Shown piece after piece: positions 7,382 through 15,941 of a stretch of DNA of 49,622 bases. The notes under the pieces are model-generated. The model searched no databases. It was not told where the DNA came from and saw nothing but the letters and a program-made list of their open reading frames with translations. Where the stretch lies: IMG/VR virus record IMGVR_UViG_3300050014_001127, positions 1-49,622 of that record, one strand, 5' to 3'. The translations under genes were made by a program, and so were the position numbers. How positions within the stretch are numbered: position 1 is the stretch's first letter; each line of letters starts with the position of its first letter. The DNA comes from a virus.

Positions 7382-8057
7382 TTTTACATTTTTTTCTATG
7401 GCCTCTTCTAAAATCACGGACCCCTATTTCTTTATGACATATCGGACAAATAATTTTTTCTTTAATACTTTCTTGATATTTAGAAATGTTGTCCTTATGT
7501 TCTTGAGATAAATTTCTTCCCTGTAGGGACTTGCTTATACTTTCTCCTACCGAAGATGGTCTAGTTTTATCCTTGAGCGCTTTTCTTTGTTTATCTTTTG
7601 TTTTTTCTGAAGTTTTATATAGTCCTGTTTTATCTTTATTCCATGGAATTTTTCCCGCAGAACCTTTAGATATATTATTTTTTCTTTCTTCCGAAAACGG
7701 TGGATTGGATTTAAGAGTTCCCCTAATTTTATTCTTTGTTTCTTCTGCAAGAAAAGATTCATTTACACCATATCCTCCTTTTGGACTTATATTATATCCC
7801 AAAGGACTTAAAGTTTTATACTTCTGAATATATTTTTCTTGGGCATTAAAAGCTTCTTCCCTAGTAGGAAACCATTCCAAAATTTCTTTGAAGAAATTAT
7901 CTAATCCATATTTCTTTTTAGCTGATTCTAAATAAGGTCTTCCGCTTCCAATATAATATTTTTTTTCGAGAGGATTTATTGTATGATCACCAACGTATTG
8001 TTTTCCATTGATCAAATTTGTAGTGATATAAACGTAATGATGATTTTCTTCAGACAT
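7374..8057 (-). CDS. GIY-YIG homing endonuclease with C-terminal zinc finger, 227 aa
   Basis: The nuclease domain shows HYVYITTNLINGKQYVG (7-23), YIGSG and the EAFNAQEKYI helix with the catalytic-type glutamate. NUMOD3-like repeats (KIPWNKDK, and HKDNISKYQ regions) follow. The C-terminus has a zinc finger of the form CPIC-x12-H-x4-C. The protein closely resembles the one at 43724-44434 (shared NLINGKQYVG, EAFNAQEKYIQ, YNISPKGG), so the two are recent relatives. It shares the strand of its neighbours and has its own class B box. Confidence 0.92.
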   Translation of the reverse strand: MSEENHHYVYITTNLINGKQYVGDHTINPLEKKYYIGSGRPYLESAKKKYGLDNFFKEILEWFPTREEAFNAQEKYIQKYKTLSPLGYNISPKGGYGVNESFLAEETKNKIRGTLKSNPPFSEERKNNISKGSAGKIPWNKDKTGLYKTSEKTKDKQRKALKDKTRPSSVGESISKSLQGRNLSQEHKDNISKYQESIKEKIICPICHKEIGVRDFRRGHRKKCKNV

Positions 8058-8060
8058 ATA

Positions 8061-8078
8061 GCTTTTATTCTATATATC
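8061..8078 (-). promoter_or_regulatory. class B (late-type) promoter-like box
   Basis: On the minus strand GATATATAGAATAAAAGC lies about 20 bases before the ATG at 8057. The box before the homing gene at 15942 (GGATATATATAATAAAGC, then TATG) is nearly the same, although that gene encodes a different nuclease type. Confidence 0.5.
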
Positions 8079-8106
8079 TTCTTGCAACTATCCTACTATG
8101 GCAAAA

Positions 8107-8484
8107 TCAAAATAATGGAATTGATTCATCTTTCTTTTTTATTTCATCAGATGGGTTCCACTCAGGAACTTCGACCCCTAGACGTTCAGAAAGCCAATTA
8201 GCTACAAGACGACGGTGACAAAATTGTCCAGCAGGCTCCCAGCATAGTAATACAAACCCGTGAAGAGTACTATATATTTCTTGGGGATCCAATTTGTCTA
8301 GAACTTCTTCTTTATACTGACGTTCGTACTCTGCATCATCAATTTGATCTGCTTTTCTAGCAAAGAAAGTATGTCTTGGAGGTTCAAGCGGTGTAAATCT
8401 CGCTCCACCCCAGTCAAGAGGAGGGTATAGACAAATTGCTATACCATCTTCTCCTGTGTATGTTTTAAAAGTTCCGGTCTTCAT
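8107..8484 (-). CDS. DUF488-family protein, 125 aa
   Basis: The phrase LLCWEPAGQFCHRRLVANWL (about 78-97), followed by GVEVPEW, is the hallmark of DUF488 proteins, in which a Cys/His/Arg cluster is conserved. The family's biochemical role is unsettled. The gene starts next to the stop of its upstream neighbour. Its association with nucleotide/NAD-type enzymes in this region may mean a role in nucleotide handling; that is inference. Confidence 0.8.
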   Translation of the reverse strand: MKTGTFKTYTGEDGIAICLYPPLDWGGARFTPLEPPRHTFFARKADQIDDAEYERQYKEEVLDKLDPQEIYSTLHGFVLLCWEPAGQFCHRRLVANWLSERLGVEVPEWNPSDEIKKKDESIPLF

Positions 8485-8739
8485 TTATTCAGATATCGGC
8501 TCGCACTCTTCAACAAAATTAATATATTCTTCCACAATCTCATCTGTAGCTGGAAGTATATCAACGGTTTCCCATTTATCCTGCAATTCGAAGAAAGGAT
8601 CATTTTTTAATTCTTCTCTTAGCAACTGAGCATCTCTTTGTGAAGGCTGATTCCAGTATCCTACAAAATGTAAGATCGGTTTTGGATCCTCTTTAGAAGT
8701 AGGATCAACAACGATAAGACCGTAGCCAAATTTTTCCAT
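8485..8739 (-). CDS. hypothetical protein, 84 aa
   Basis: No domain is recognised. The N-terminal strand MEKFGYGLIVVDP and the very acidic C-terminus (EEYINFVEECEPISE) suggest a small soluble protein. I chose the ATG at 8739: the longer frame overlaps the AAA ATPase gene by 68 bases. The stop abuts the start of the DUF488 gene. Confidence 0.7.
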   Translation of the reverse strand: MEKFGYGLIVVDPTSKEDPKPILHFVGYWNQPSQRDAQLLREELKNDPFFELQDKWETVDILPATDEIVEEYINFVEECEPISE

Positions 8740-8755
8740 ATATGTGTTTGTTTGT

Positions 8756-10114
8756 TTAATTACCAAATCCAACTTTTTTTCCTTCGAAGAATGCTTCAGG
8801 ATTTCCTTTGACAATATCTTCAAAATAATAGATGTCTGCTAAACTCATAGGTTTATCTACAATTACTTCTTTATGTCCTTCTTTGTCCATAAGAACTTTT
8901 GCTTTGTCCGGGGAAAGCTTATCAAATTTATAAGCCTTGAGAAGTCTTCCTTTTCTTAAAAGAGCTTCATCAATGTTTTTTGTAGGCATATTGAATGTAG
9001 CTACCATGGAGATATTCAAACAGTCTGAAAGCAATCCATCAGTCAAGTTAAGAATATTTGAGACTGCACTTGAACGTCCTGATCCATCTCTTTTCTGAAG
9101 AGCACCTTCGGCATCTTCAAGTATTAAAATAGCATCACTGTTATCCATAAGGAAAGGAATAAATTCCGGTTCAGTTATGCTGTGGACCATGTCTGGAGAG
9201 ATAAAGATAATATTCCTCTTGAGTTTGCCGGCTAAGTAACGGATAAATGTTGTTTTGCCAGTTCCGGGATCTCCATGTAGGATTACAAGACCAGTTTTCT
9301 TTTTGTTGTTGAGCTTGTTAATAATATCTCTCGCAACTTCGGGAAATCCTTCGTTGTAATTGGTGTCCAAGTTTATGTGTTTGACTCTTTTGAGGGTAAA
9401 ATCTTTTTTATCAAAACCATACTGGCCTTTATAAACAATGTAGATTTTATTCTTTACAACTGGAGGTTCTTTATATGCTTTGATAATCCCAAGCATAATG
9501 CCCAAGCTGTTTTCCTCTGTAGCAAAATTCTGATATTCGGGGGGGAAAATAACATAAGCCCCATTACCATCAAAATAAAGAAAGATGTCTTTGAAATTTA
9601 CCCAGAGATTACCAATATCAGTCTTTTTGTTATCATAACGATAGGTTACGATGTAACATGATTTTGGTAATTTAAGTGCATCGATAAACTTCTGAAAGAA
9701 TGCTCTTTTGAGAACATCATTAGAAACATACATCCAATGCGGTGTGATGTTGTGAAGCTTTGTATATTTGTAAACTAAATAGGCCAAACCATATTCCGCT
9801 TCAAAATAAGCTTCCCTGTCATCCGCAAAATTGTAGTATGGACTAATATTGTCTGTCTCGAGTTTCTTTACCCTTGGATCAGAAAATTTTACCCCGTCTA
9901 TTTTTTTGAAATCAAAAACTTTGGAATCCTGAGTTTTATCCTCTTCACTCCACAAATAATTCTGGTCGTTTGGCATATTTGTCAAATCTATTATTTTATC
10001 GTCGTCATAAATTAAATTCTTGAAGTCCTCGTCTGAAAGATTTGCTAGGATATTGCCCAAAGATTTTCCAATCCTTTCCTCTTCAGAAAGTTCTTTCCTT
10101 GTATTCTTGATCAT
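8756..10114 (-). CDS. BCS1-like AAA ATPase, 452 aa
   Basis: The C-terminal half is an AAA module: Walker A GDPGTGKTTF (281-290), Walker B AILILEDAE (328-336), sensor 1 VATFN (371-375) and arginine fingers in ALLRKGRL (384-391). The order and the RxGRL ending match the BCS1/proteasome-type branch rather than clamp loaders. The N-terminal 250 residues are unlike any family I recognise and probably bind the substrate or partner. It likely remodels a protein complex using ATP. The start overlaps the upstream homing gene by 4 bases (ATGA). Confidence 0.88.
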   Translation of the reverse strand: MIKNTRKELSEEERIGKSLGNILANLSDEDFKNLIYDDDKIIDLTNMPNDQNYLWSEEDKTQDSKVFDFKKIDGVKFSDPRVKKLETDNISPYYNFADDREAYFEAEYGLAYLVYKYTKLHNITPHWMYVSNDVLKRAFFQKFIDALKLPKSCYIVTYRYDNKKTDIGNLWVNFKDIFLYFDGNGAYVIFPPEYQNFATEENSLGIMLGIIKAYKEPPVVKNKIYIVYKGQYGFDKKDFTLKRVKHINLDTNYNEGFPEVARDIINKLNNKKKTGLVILHGDPGTGKTTFIRYLAGKLKRNIIFISPDMVHSITEPEFIPFLMDNSDAILILEDAEGALQKRDGSGRSSAVSNILNLTDGLLSDCLNISMVATFNMPTKNIDEALLRKGRLLKAYKFDKLSPDKAKVLMDKEGHKEVIVDKPMSLADIYYFEDIVKGNPEAFFEGKKVGFGN

Positions 10115-10800
10115 ATCCTTTCTTTTTTATTCCAAGGTATGATTCCTTTATTTCTAGAAACCCCTGTACTGCTTTTAATCATCTCTTTTTTTGCTTCTTC
10201 TGACATGGGGATTCCTTTATTCCAAGCTTTTCTTCCTTTGAAAGCTAAACTCATATTTTTCACGTGTTCTGGAGATTTGGGTTTTCTCATATTCTTTTTT
10301 GCTTCTTCCGACATCGGCTTCATCATATTTTTTCGATGGCTTTCCGACTTTGGAATCCCCTTTCCCCTAGAAACACCCAGAGAATTTATGCTTTCATTTC
10401 TTTTTCTTTCTTCCGTATGTTTTATTCCTAATAAGGAATTTCTAATTTTGTCCTTTGTTTTTTCAGATAAACTTCTCCCAAAAGCTGCTCCCCCATCTCC
10501 GCCAGGAGTCATATTATATCCGATTTCTCTGAGATAAGTTTTATCTTTTTCAATCCAATATTTTTCTCTTTCATTTAGAAGTTCTCTTAATTTAATTCGA
10601 GAATCTGCTTCAATGGTTTCAACAATATTCCAAGAAAAATTATTAATCCCATATTTTCGAATTGCTGTTGAAAAATGACAGATTGAAACTTCCGAATTTT
10701 TTAAATGATTATAAATGCGTCTTTTAAATGGTCTAACTGTTTTTCCGTAATATTTCTTATTAGAAGGAGAAATAGCACAATAAATAATACCAGAATACAT
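10111..10800 (-). CDS. GIY-YIG homing endonuclease with many NUMOD3 repeats, 229 aa
   Basis: The nuclease domain begins GIIYCAISPSNKKYYGKT (4-21), with the R-x3-H region (RRIYNHLKN) and the catalytic-type glutamate in LNEREKYWI. It is followed by a run of NUMOD3-like DNA-binding repeats (GIPKSESHRKNM, PMSEEAKKNM, PKSPEHVKNM, AWNKGIPMSEEAKKEM). This type differs from the 7374 and 43724 proteins and lacks the zinc finger. It lies between the topoisomerase large-subunit gene and the AAA ATPase gene, fitting snugly (17 bases from the first, 4-base overlap with the second). Confidence 0.92.
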   Translation of the reverse strand: MYSGIIYCAISPSNKKYYGKTVRPFKRRIYNHLKNSEVSICHFSTAIRKYGINNFSWNIVETIEADSRIKLRELLNEREKYWIEKDKTYLREIGYNMTPGGDGGAAFGRSLSEKTKDKIRNSLLGIKHTEERKRNESINSLGVSRGKGIPKSESHRKNMMKPMSEEAKKNMRKPKSPEHVKNMSLAFKGRKAWNKGIPMSEEAKKEMIKSSTGVSRNKGIIPWNKKERI

Positions 10801-10817
10801 GAATTTGTTTCTTCTAT

Positions 10818-12632
10818 CTATCCGCCATTTTCAAGCCACTTTTTCCTTTTTAATGAACTTTCGCCAAATGCTATCTCTAAGAATTTATTAGCCGAACGAT
10901 CATCAACAATCTGGAAAAAAGTTTTATTGTGCATTACATATTCCCAGTCTACTTCATTGAGAGACCCTAATCCTTTTAGATAGTTTATGTTGGAAAGTTT
11001 TTTAGTTTTAGCTAAATTTTCGAACTCTCCTAGGGTTTGAAAGTACTGTCTGCCTTTTCCTTCATCGCAGACTACAAGTGGTGAAACAAGTTTAAAAAGA
11101 CGACCATCATTTATTATATGGGGAAACCATCGATGGAAAAGCTGGATGATAAGTGATGATATGTGGTGTCCATCGGGGTCTTCGTCTGTTGCAATTACTA
11201 TTTTTTCATAAGCTGGGGATTTGTCACTATCAGGAGTGATTCCAAGTATTGACATAATCTCCATAATCTCTTTGTTCTCAGTTAAGTCACCTAAGTGTTT
11301 TATATTCTTAACTTTACCTCTTAAAGCATATACTCCTTCAGTCTCACTGTCTCGAGCTTGCTTTACAGCTCCGGCTGCTGAGTTACCCTCCGTGATATAT
11401 ATGACCTCTTTTTTACGAGAAGCCGGAGAGTATTTCTCACTGATTTTTCTTTTACTTTTACGCTGAGCAGTTTTTATCTTATTGATGTTCTCACTGTACA
11501 AGCGATCTTCAATTTGCTGATCAATCTGTTTAGCTATATCAGATCCTTTGAGTTCTTTAAGAAGTTTGAACTTAAAGTTCTCTTCCATAGTTGGCTCAAT
11601 TTCTCTTTTCTCAACGGCATACTTTGTTTTGTTCTGATCAGCAAACCTCATTAATGTTGAAGGAACATCCATCACAATTAATGTTTCATAAAAGTGGTGG
11701 GCTAAAGAATATTCAAATGATGCATTTACCCAGTCATTTATAATCTTCTGTTGAATTCCTGTACATTGGGAACCATTGAGAAAAGCAAGGGAGCAAGAGT
11801 TCTCGTAGGAGGGCCATAGGAACACGTATCCGAGCTTATTCTTTGTAGTAATATATTTCTCTGGGATCCAGGACTTCGTTATGCTAATAGGCTCTGTTTT
11901 GCCTCCTCGTATAAATTCCGCTCTAAGTTTAAGTCCTTTGAGTGCAGGGTCCAAATCCAGAAGGAACTGTTTGAATGAAAGATAAGTAGTGATAAGATCC
12001 TCATCCCATTTATATCCTGGAAATACTTCGGGGGAAGGAACAAAAGAAACCATAGTTCCTTTTACATCAGTATTAGTTTTTCCTCTCTTTTCTTCTTCTA
12101 CCACTCTAAAATCTTTCCAAGCATAGCTTACATAACTCGTTGGATTGACTGTGGTAACCCAAAAACTTTCAGATAAGATATTTACAATAGAAGCCCCAAC
12201 TCCATTGGTTCCTAAAATGTTGTTATCGGTATCAGAGAAGTTTGAACCTGCATGAAGTTCTTCAAATGCAGTTCGGACTACGTTCTTTTTAGTCTTTGGA
12301 TGTTTGGATGCTGCCTTATGAAATCCACCGCCTTCATCGATGATGGTAACTCTGTTTGTATTCACATCGATTGAGACCGAAATACCTTTCATCTTGCCTC
12401 TCATTCTCTTAGCTTCATCAATAGCATTTTCGAGAATTTCTATTATCAAGTGCATAAACCCAGGTGACCAAGATTTATCCATGGCAACTAATTTGCCATC
12501 CTTGATAATTGGAAGCTTGTCTTCAAATGGAGCAATCTGTCCTAAGTACATAGTTGGTCTTAATCTGACCGCTTCAAATGTATTAAGAGCAATAATCTCC
12601 TTATCGTTCTTTTGATTGATTTTTATACTCAT
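10818..12632 (-). CDS. type II DNA topoisomerase large subunit (T4 gp39-like), 604 aa
   Basis: This is the GyrB/ParE-type ATPase subunit. The GHKL domain shows EILENAIDEA (65-74, Glu and Asn for Mg-ATP), DEGGG (99-103) and GTNGVGAS (141-148). The transducer domain follows, then the TOPRIM domain with ITEGNSAAG (about 412-420) and DEDPDGHH (about 483-490), which binds Mg for DNA cleavage. It pairs with the subunit at 3186-4631. The length is close to GyrB-type subunits lacking long insertions. No intron is seen although homing genes lie next to both subunit genes. Confidence 0.95.
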   Translation of the reverse strand: MSIKINQKNDKEIIALNTFEAVRLRPTMYLGQIAPFEDKLPIIKDGKLVAMDKSWSPGFMHLIIEILENAIDEAKRMRGKMKGISVSIDVNTNRVTIIDEGGGFHKAASKHPKTKKNVVRTAFEELHAGSNFSDTDNNILGTNGVGASIVNILSESFWVTTVNPTSYVSYAWKDFRVVEEEKRGKTNTDVKGTMVSFVPSPEVFPGYKWDEDLITTYLSFKQFLLDLDPALKGLKLRAEFIRGGKTEPISITKSWIPEKYITTKNKLGYVFLWPSYENSCSLAFLNGSQCTGIQQKIINDWVNASFEYSLAHHFYETLIVMDVPSTLMRFADQNKTKYAVEKREIEPTMEENFKFKLLKELKGSDIAKQIDQQIEDRLYSENINKIKTAQRKSKRKISEKYSPASRKKEVIYITEGNSAAGAVKQARDSETEGVYALRGKVKNIKHLGDLTENKEIMEIMSILGITPDSDKSPAYEKIVIATDEDPDGHHISSLIIQLFHRWFPHIINDGRLFKLVSPLVVCDEGKGRQYFQTLGEFENLAKTKKLSNINYLKGLGSLNEVDWEYVMHNKTFFQIVDDRSANKFLEIAFGESSLKRKKWLENGG

Positions 12633-12662
12633 ATTGGTTATACGGTATGCTTTGCGTAAGTT

Positions 12663-12995
12663 TTAATCATCTGTGTCATCATAGACAATAAGTCCAGGTT
12701 CTGTGTTCTCAAAACACTCGATCCACTCATTAACAGTCTTAAGATCAAATTCATCAACAAGAAATTTATCTACACTGGACGGAGCCATATCAAGTTTGCT
12801 TAAAAGAGTAGGTCCAAAAAGAAAATTTGTACCATCCACCTTTACTCCAACGACCGCCATTCCTGGTTCAAAAGATCCTACTGAATAACCGGTCATGAGA
12901 GTTAAATGGGTTTCATTTTCTATAAAATCGCAAAACTGATCTCTTTTCTTTCCTTTGAGTTTGTCGAGATCGACAATAAATCCGTAAGCTATCAT
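12663..12995 (-). CDS. hypothetical protein, 110 aa
   Basis: No domain is recognised. The protein alternates strands and helices, contains FGPTLLSKLD, and ends with an acidic tail (VYDDTDD). It lies 30 bases upstream of the topoisomerase large subunit and 12 bases after the next gene, so it is probably co-transcribed with both. Confidence 0.75.
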   Translation of the reverse strand: MIAYGFIVDLDKLKGKKRDQFCDFIENETHLTLMTGYSVGSFEPGMAVVGVKVDGTNFLFGPTLLSKLDMAPSSVDKFLVDEFDLKTVNEWIECFENTEPGLIVYDDTDD

Positions 12996-13007
12996 TGATA
13001 TTTGGTT

Positions 13008-13925
13008 TTAGTATAATTCCTCTGCAACTTTTATTCCATAGTATTCTGTAAAGAAAGCTCTGGCAATCGTATCAATATTATCTTTAGATTCTGTAAGAAA
13101 CGGGGTATCATTACCGTAATAACTATCTTCCTTAAGCGGATAGTTTGGAAGTAGATGGTTTACATTTTTCTTCCATTTGTCTTGAAGAGTGAAATTATAT
13201 TTTTTGTTATTGTTTATTCCAAAGAAAGCAAAGTCTTTATTGAATTTAAGATCATTAAATTCCGGAATATTTTTATTCTGGGGAACCATATTGGTAATGA
13301 ACTTAGCCGTTACAGGATAGTCCATGATTTTGTATTTCTTTCCTTCGGCAGATTTTATCAAGAAGAAAGCACGTCTCGGTGAAACCTTATACATGTGATG
13401 CGTATACTGTTCGTATTCCTGATTGTGTTGTCTGCTATATCCATAATTGTAATGGTACCTGGATTTGATTTGTTTGGTATACCAAGTTCCTAAATATATC
13501 ATTGGCTCCCCGCTCTCGCATAGCGCGGTAATAATAACATCACCTGGCTTCAGATCCTTAAGAGTGACAAAAGTCTTTTCACTTTCTCGATTTTTAAGAT
13601 CAAGAAGTTCGAGATAATCGAGCATGTCTGTTTTAATGAACTCAACCTGATGGGCAATGATATTCTCAACGAAAGTTATTTCGTCTTTGATAACACCATT
13701 GATAATGGTTAGACTTAAAAGCGGGAGTTGTTTGAAATCGAGATAAACTACTTTAGGTAGTTGGGGATGGGTAAGTTCAAAACCCATCTTATCATATTTA
13801 ATTATTTTGACGTCTTTCATTGGAGCATTTGGGAATGGAAGGGTTTTCTTATCCCCAGTCATTCGAACCCGTTCTCCGATATATGCTTTTTCGAGTAATT
13901 TAAATGAGCAACTGCTTGACTTCAT
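13008..13925 (-). CDS. hypothetical protein, 305 aa
   Basis: This beta-rich protein has no recognised family. The N-terminal part has short strand repeats; the middle (LKDLKPGDVIITALCESGEPMIYLG) looks like a small barrel such as an SH3 or KOW-type fold; the C-terminus is helical. It follows a strong terminator and thus may head the topoisomerase transcription unit, although no class A box is seen before it. Confidence 0.75.
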   Translation of the reverse strand: MKSSSCSFKLLEKAYIGERVRMTGDKKTLPFPNAPMKDVKIIKYDKMGFELTHPQLPKVVYLDFKQLPLLSLTIINGVIKDEITFVENIIAHQVEFIKTDMLDYLELLDLKNRESEKTFVTLKDLKPGDVIITALCESGEPMIYLGTWYTKQIKSRYHYNYGYSRQHNQEYEQYTHHMYKVSPRRAFFLIKSAEGKKYKIMDYPVTAKFITNMVPQNKNIPEFNDLKFNKDFAFFGINNNKKYNFTLQDKWKKNVNHLLPNYPLKEDSYYGNDTPFLTESKDNIDTIARAFFTEYYGIKVAEELY

Positions 13926-13939
13926 AATTTTAGAAATTT

Positions 13940-13968
13940 AAAAAAGAAGGGAGTAACCAGCTCCCTTC
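13940..13968 (-). terminator. rho-independent terminator after the DUF932 gene
   Basis: On the minus strand a perfect 7-bp stem (AAGGGAG/CTCCCTT) with a 7-base loop is followed by CTTTTTT. It separates the DUF932 gene (stop at 14002) from the gene starting at 13925. Confidence 0.75.
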
Positions 13969-14001
13969 CTAAACAAATATTTAAAAACCACCAACCAAAT
14001 C

Positions 14002-14997
14002 TTAAGCTAATTGATTTACATTTGCTGTAAATACTAAGCCATTCTGTGTCTTGACCTGCACCTGGTTATTGTATGCCTGTCCAAGTACTTCGACTTCCAT
14101 TGATTTTCCTTTTGCCGAAGTGAATATTTTCTTTTCTGAAGTTGTCAGAGCATCTACTGGTGCTCCGAGGTATTCTTCAGCTATTGACCAAAGCTGTTTG
14201 TTGAAAGTAAGGTTACGAGCTGCATTGGTTATCTCCCTTGGAGAACTTTTCTTCCCTTTTGCACTTTTACGTTCGTAGAGACCTTTAACGGTTTTTTCCT
14301 GTATCGGGTTGAAAGTTGTCCAAAGGTCGTTTGACTCGTCTTCGGGACGTATCGGGGTTAATATTTCAACCGGGTTCATACTCTTGCCTATTTCAGCGAG
14401 ATTTATTGCTCCTTCTTTCATAAACCTGGTAGGTTCACGAAGAGCCAAAGCTCTTATTGCAAAATCTTCACGTTCATCGGCTGTAAGGATACGATCCTGC
14501 ATTACTGATACGTGTGTTCCTATTGTGCGGTACTGTTCAGCAGCTTCTGCAAGTGTCTGGAGAAGTTCTGCGGCGTCAATATTAATATGACGGAATTTGA
14601 TCTGAGTTGCCATTCCTGGGATTGCAATAACGAGACCGTTGGTGCAAACTAAACGGAAAAGGCCGAGGTGCATTGAAGCGGGGGTAAAACCATCATGACT
14701 GTTGTCAAGCAAAAGATGAGGTTTAACCTGGTCACCCCTGACATTAATAAATCCCAAATCTGGGTTATCCATGCGGATAATATGACGGCCAAATTCATTA
14801 GCACCATGCTGTTTTGCTGAATAAGGATTCCATCCAAGTTTAGCGAAAGTCTCAACTAAACCAATGGTGGAAATAAAGCTGTACTTTTCAGTACGATCCG
14901 GGTGAGGATGATTTGTAAATGCGGCCGGAACATGTTTCTGAAGATCTTCCTGCGAGAGGATTTTGTAACCAATCGATGAAAGTTCTGTGTTTCTCAT
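14002..14997 (-). CDS. DUF932 (phage/plasmid-like) protein, 331 aa
   Basis: The order of conserved phrases fits DUF932: an N-terminal region with FISTIGLVETFAKLGW, then HGANEFGRHIIRM, then a SMHLGLFRLVCTNGLV core (about 108-123), and a basic C-terminal region. Members are abundant in phages and plasmids and their biochemical role is unknown. The gene is monocistronic, with a class A promoter upstream and a terminator downstream. Its codon use looks less AT-rich than its neighbours', often a sign of high expression. Confidence 0.85.
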   Translation of the reverse strand: MRNTELSSIGYKILSQEDLQKHVPAAFTNHPHPDRTEKYSFISTIGLVETFAKLGWNPYSAKQHGANEFGRHIIRMDNPDLGFINVRGDQVKPHLLLDNSHDGFTPASMHLGLFRLVCTNGLVIAIPGMATQIKFRHINIDAAELLQTLAEAAEQYRTIGTHVSVMQDRILTADEREDFAIRALALREPTRFMKEGAINLAEIGKSMNPVEILTPIRPEDESNDLWTTFNPIQEKTVKGLYERKSAKGKKSSPREITNAARNLTFNKQLWSIAEEYLGAPVDALTTSEKKIFTSAKGKSMEVEVLGQAYNNQVQVKTQNGLVFTANVNQLA

Positions 14998-15032
14998 TTT
15001 ATCTCTTTTTAGTTTTTAATAAATCTCTGAGA

Positions 15033-15069
15033 CAAATGTACGATTTATTTCCTTAGTAAAAAAATATTT
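15033..15069 (-). promoter_or_regulatory. class A promoter for the DUF932 gene
   Basis: On the minus strand AAATATTTTTTTA, 15 bases, then GTACATTTG. The ATG at 14997 lies 35 bases after the box, so unlike most copies this transcript would have a short leader. Confidence 0.65.
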
Positions 15070-15080
15070 CAAGATAAATT

Positions 15081-15515
15081 TTAAGTTGCTATCCCTCTAT
15101 TTTTACTTTTAAGAACATTTTTTTGAAGAAAATCCTTATCTTTTCTTATTCCCCGCTTGTAATTATACTGATTCATCTTTTTTTCTTCTTCTGGATAATG
15201 ATTTAATCCCAAATATGCTTTTTGAGAAATTTTTTCACCTGGAGTTTGCAATTCTTTCCATAGATAATTGTCTTTTCCTGGTTTTCCGATTCTTTTGTCT
15301 ATAGGAATTTTGATCAAATCCAAAACATCTTCAGTAAAGGTAATAGCTTCGTAAGTATAATAGACCCATCTTAAATAGCTTGGCATACTTTTTGCAAGAG
15401 ATTCTATAGGTATTTTTCCGAATTTACCAAAATCTAAACGACTTTTTAAAGTTAGTGTTCTTAAAAGGGTTCTATCTTCAAATAATTCTTCTAGTGATTC
15501 AAAAACAAAATTCAT
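15081..15515 (-). CDS. hypothetical protein with ESL-type N-terminal peptide, 144 aa
   Basis: The protein begins MNFVFESLEELFED. The same pattern opens the proteins at 49228 (MEKLVYESLDELNED) and 47970-48779 (MKLVTESLSDFLSEA), which are otherwise unrelated. The rest is basic and helical with no recognised domain. A class B box precedes the start. The shared N-terminus may be a capsid-targeting or assembly signal; that is inference. Confidence 0.72.
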   Translation of the reverse strand: MNFVFESLEELFEDRTLLRTLTLKSRLDFGKFGKIPIESLAKSMPSYLRWVYYTYEAITFTEDVLDLIKIPIDKRIGKPGKDNYLWKELQTPGEKISQKAYLGLNHYPEEEKKMNQYNYKRGIRKDKDFLQKNVLKSKNRGIAT

Positions 15516-15520
15516 AAGGC

Positions 15521-15538
15521 TTTTTCCTTATATATTTT
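15521..15538 (-). promoter_or_regulatory. class B (late-type) promoter-like box
   Basis: On the minus strand AAAATATATAAGGAAAAA lies about 23 bases before the ATG at 15515. It shares the AATATATAA core with the better copies at 2421 and 49203. Confidence 0.4.
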
Positions 15539-15583
15539 GCAATTATTTTCCACAGTAGACTCATTATTTTTCAAAATTGGAGA

Positions 15584-15889
15584 TTATTTTCCACCATGGA
15601 ACCATTTATGGTAAGTATTTTCCACCTTCTGAGGCAAAGTAACATACCTGCGATCCCATCGAATGTAAGAATTCCAAAGCCAGATAGAAATAGCGAAAAT
15701 AAGAACCGTGGCAATGGCAACCTTAATTAAATGTGGAATGATACTGATAATTTTCTGAAATTTTTTGTGAAGTTTGATTACAAAATGTTCCTCGTGATTA
15801 CTTTTTGGTCGATAAATGTCAAATTTATCTTTGTTAATTTTGATAAATTCCTCTATTGAATCTTCAGTTAAATTATCCCAGTTCCCCAT
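15584..15889 (-). CDS. single-pass membrane protein, Bacteroidota-type, 101 aa
   Basis: The N-terminal 45 residues are acidic, then amphipathic; one membrane helix (LIKVAIATVLIFAISIWLW, about 54-72) follows, and the C-terminus is basic. The phrase FDIYRPKSNHEEHFVIKLHKKF resembles small Bacteroidota membrane proteins, often encoded near ECF sigma factors, that carry an FDxxEPxxxHxxRFxxKL motif. This suggests capture of a host gene and possibly interference with host regulation; both are inference. Confidence 0.72.
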   Translation of the reverse strand: MGNWDNLTEDSIEEFIKINKDKFDIYRPKSNHEEHFVIKLHKKFQKIISIIPHLIKVAIATVLIFAISIWLWNSYIRWDRRYVTLPQKVENTYHKWFHGGK

Positions 15890-15922
15890 ATTTTTAATTG
15901 TAAATTTTTAAAATAATCTTGC

Positions 15923-15939
15923 GGATATATATAATAAAG
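15923..15939 (+). promoter_or_regulatory. class B (late-type) promoter-like box
   Basis: GGATATATATAATAAAG lies 2 bases before the ATG at 15942, matching the box before the homing gene at 8057. Confidence 0.5.
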
Positions 15940-15941
15940 CT

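Noticed and set aside
3186-12632. Self-splicing intron in the topoisomerase genes
   Set aside because: Both subunit frames run uninterrupted with all motifs in normal spacing; the homing genes lie beside them, not within.
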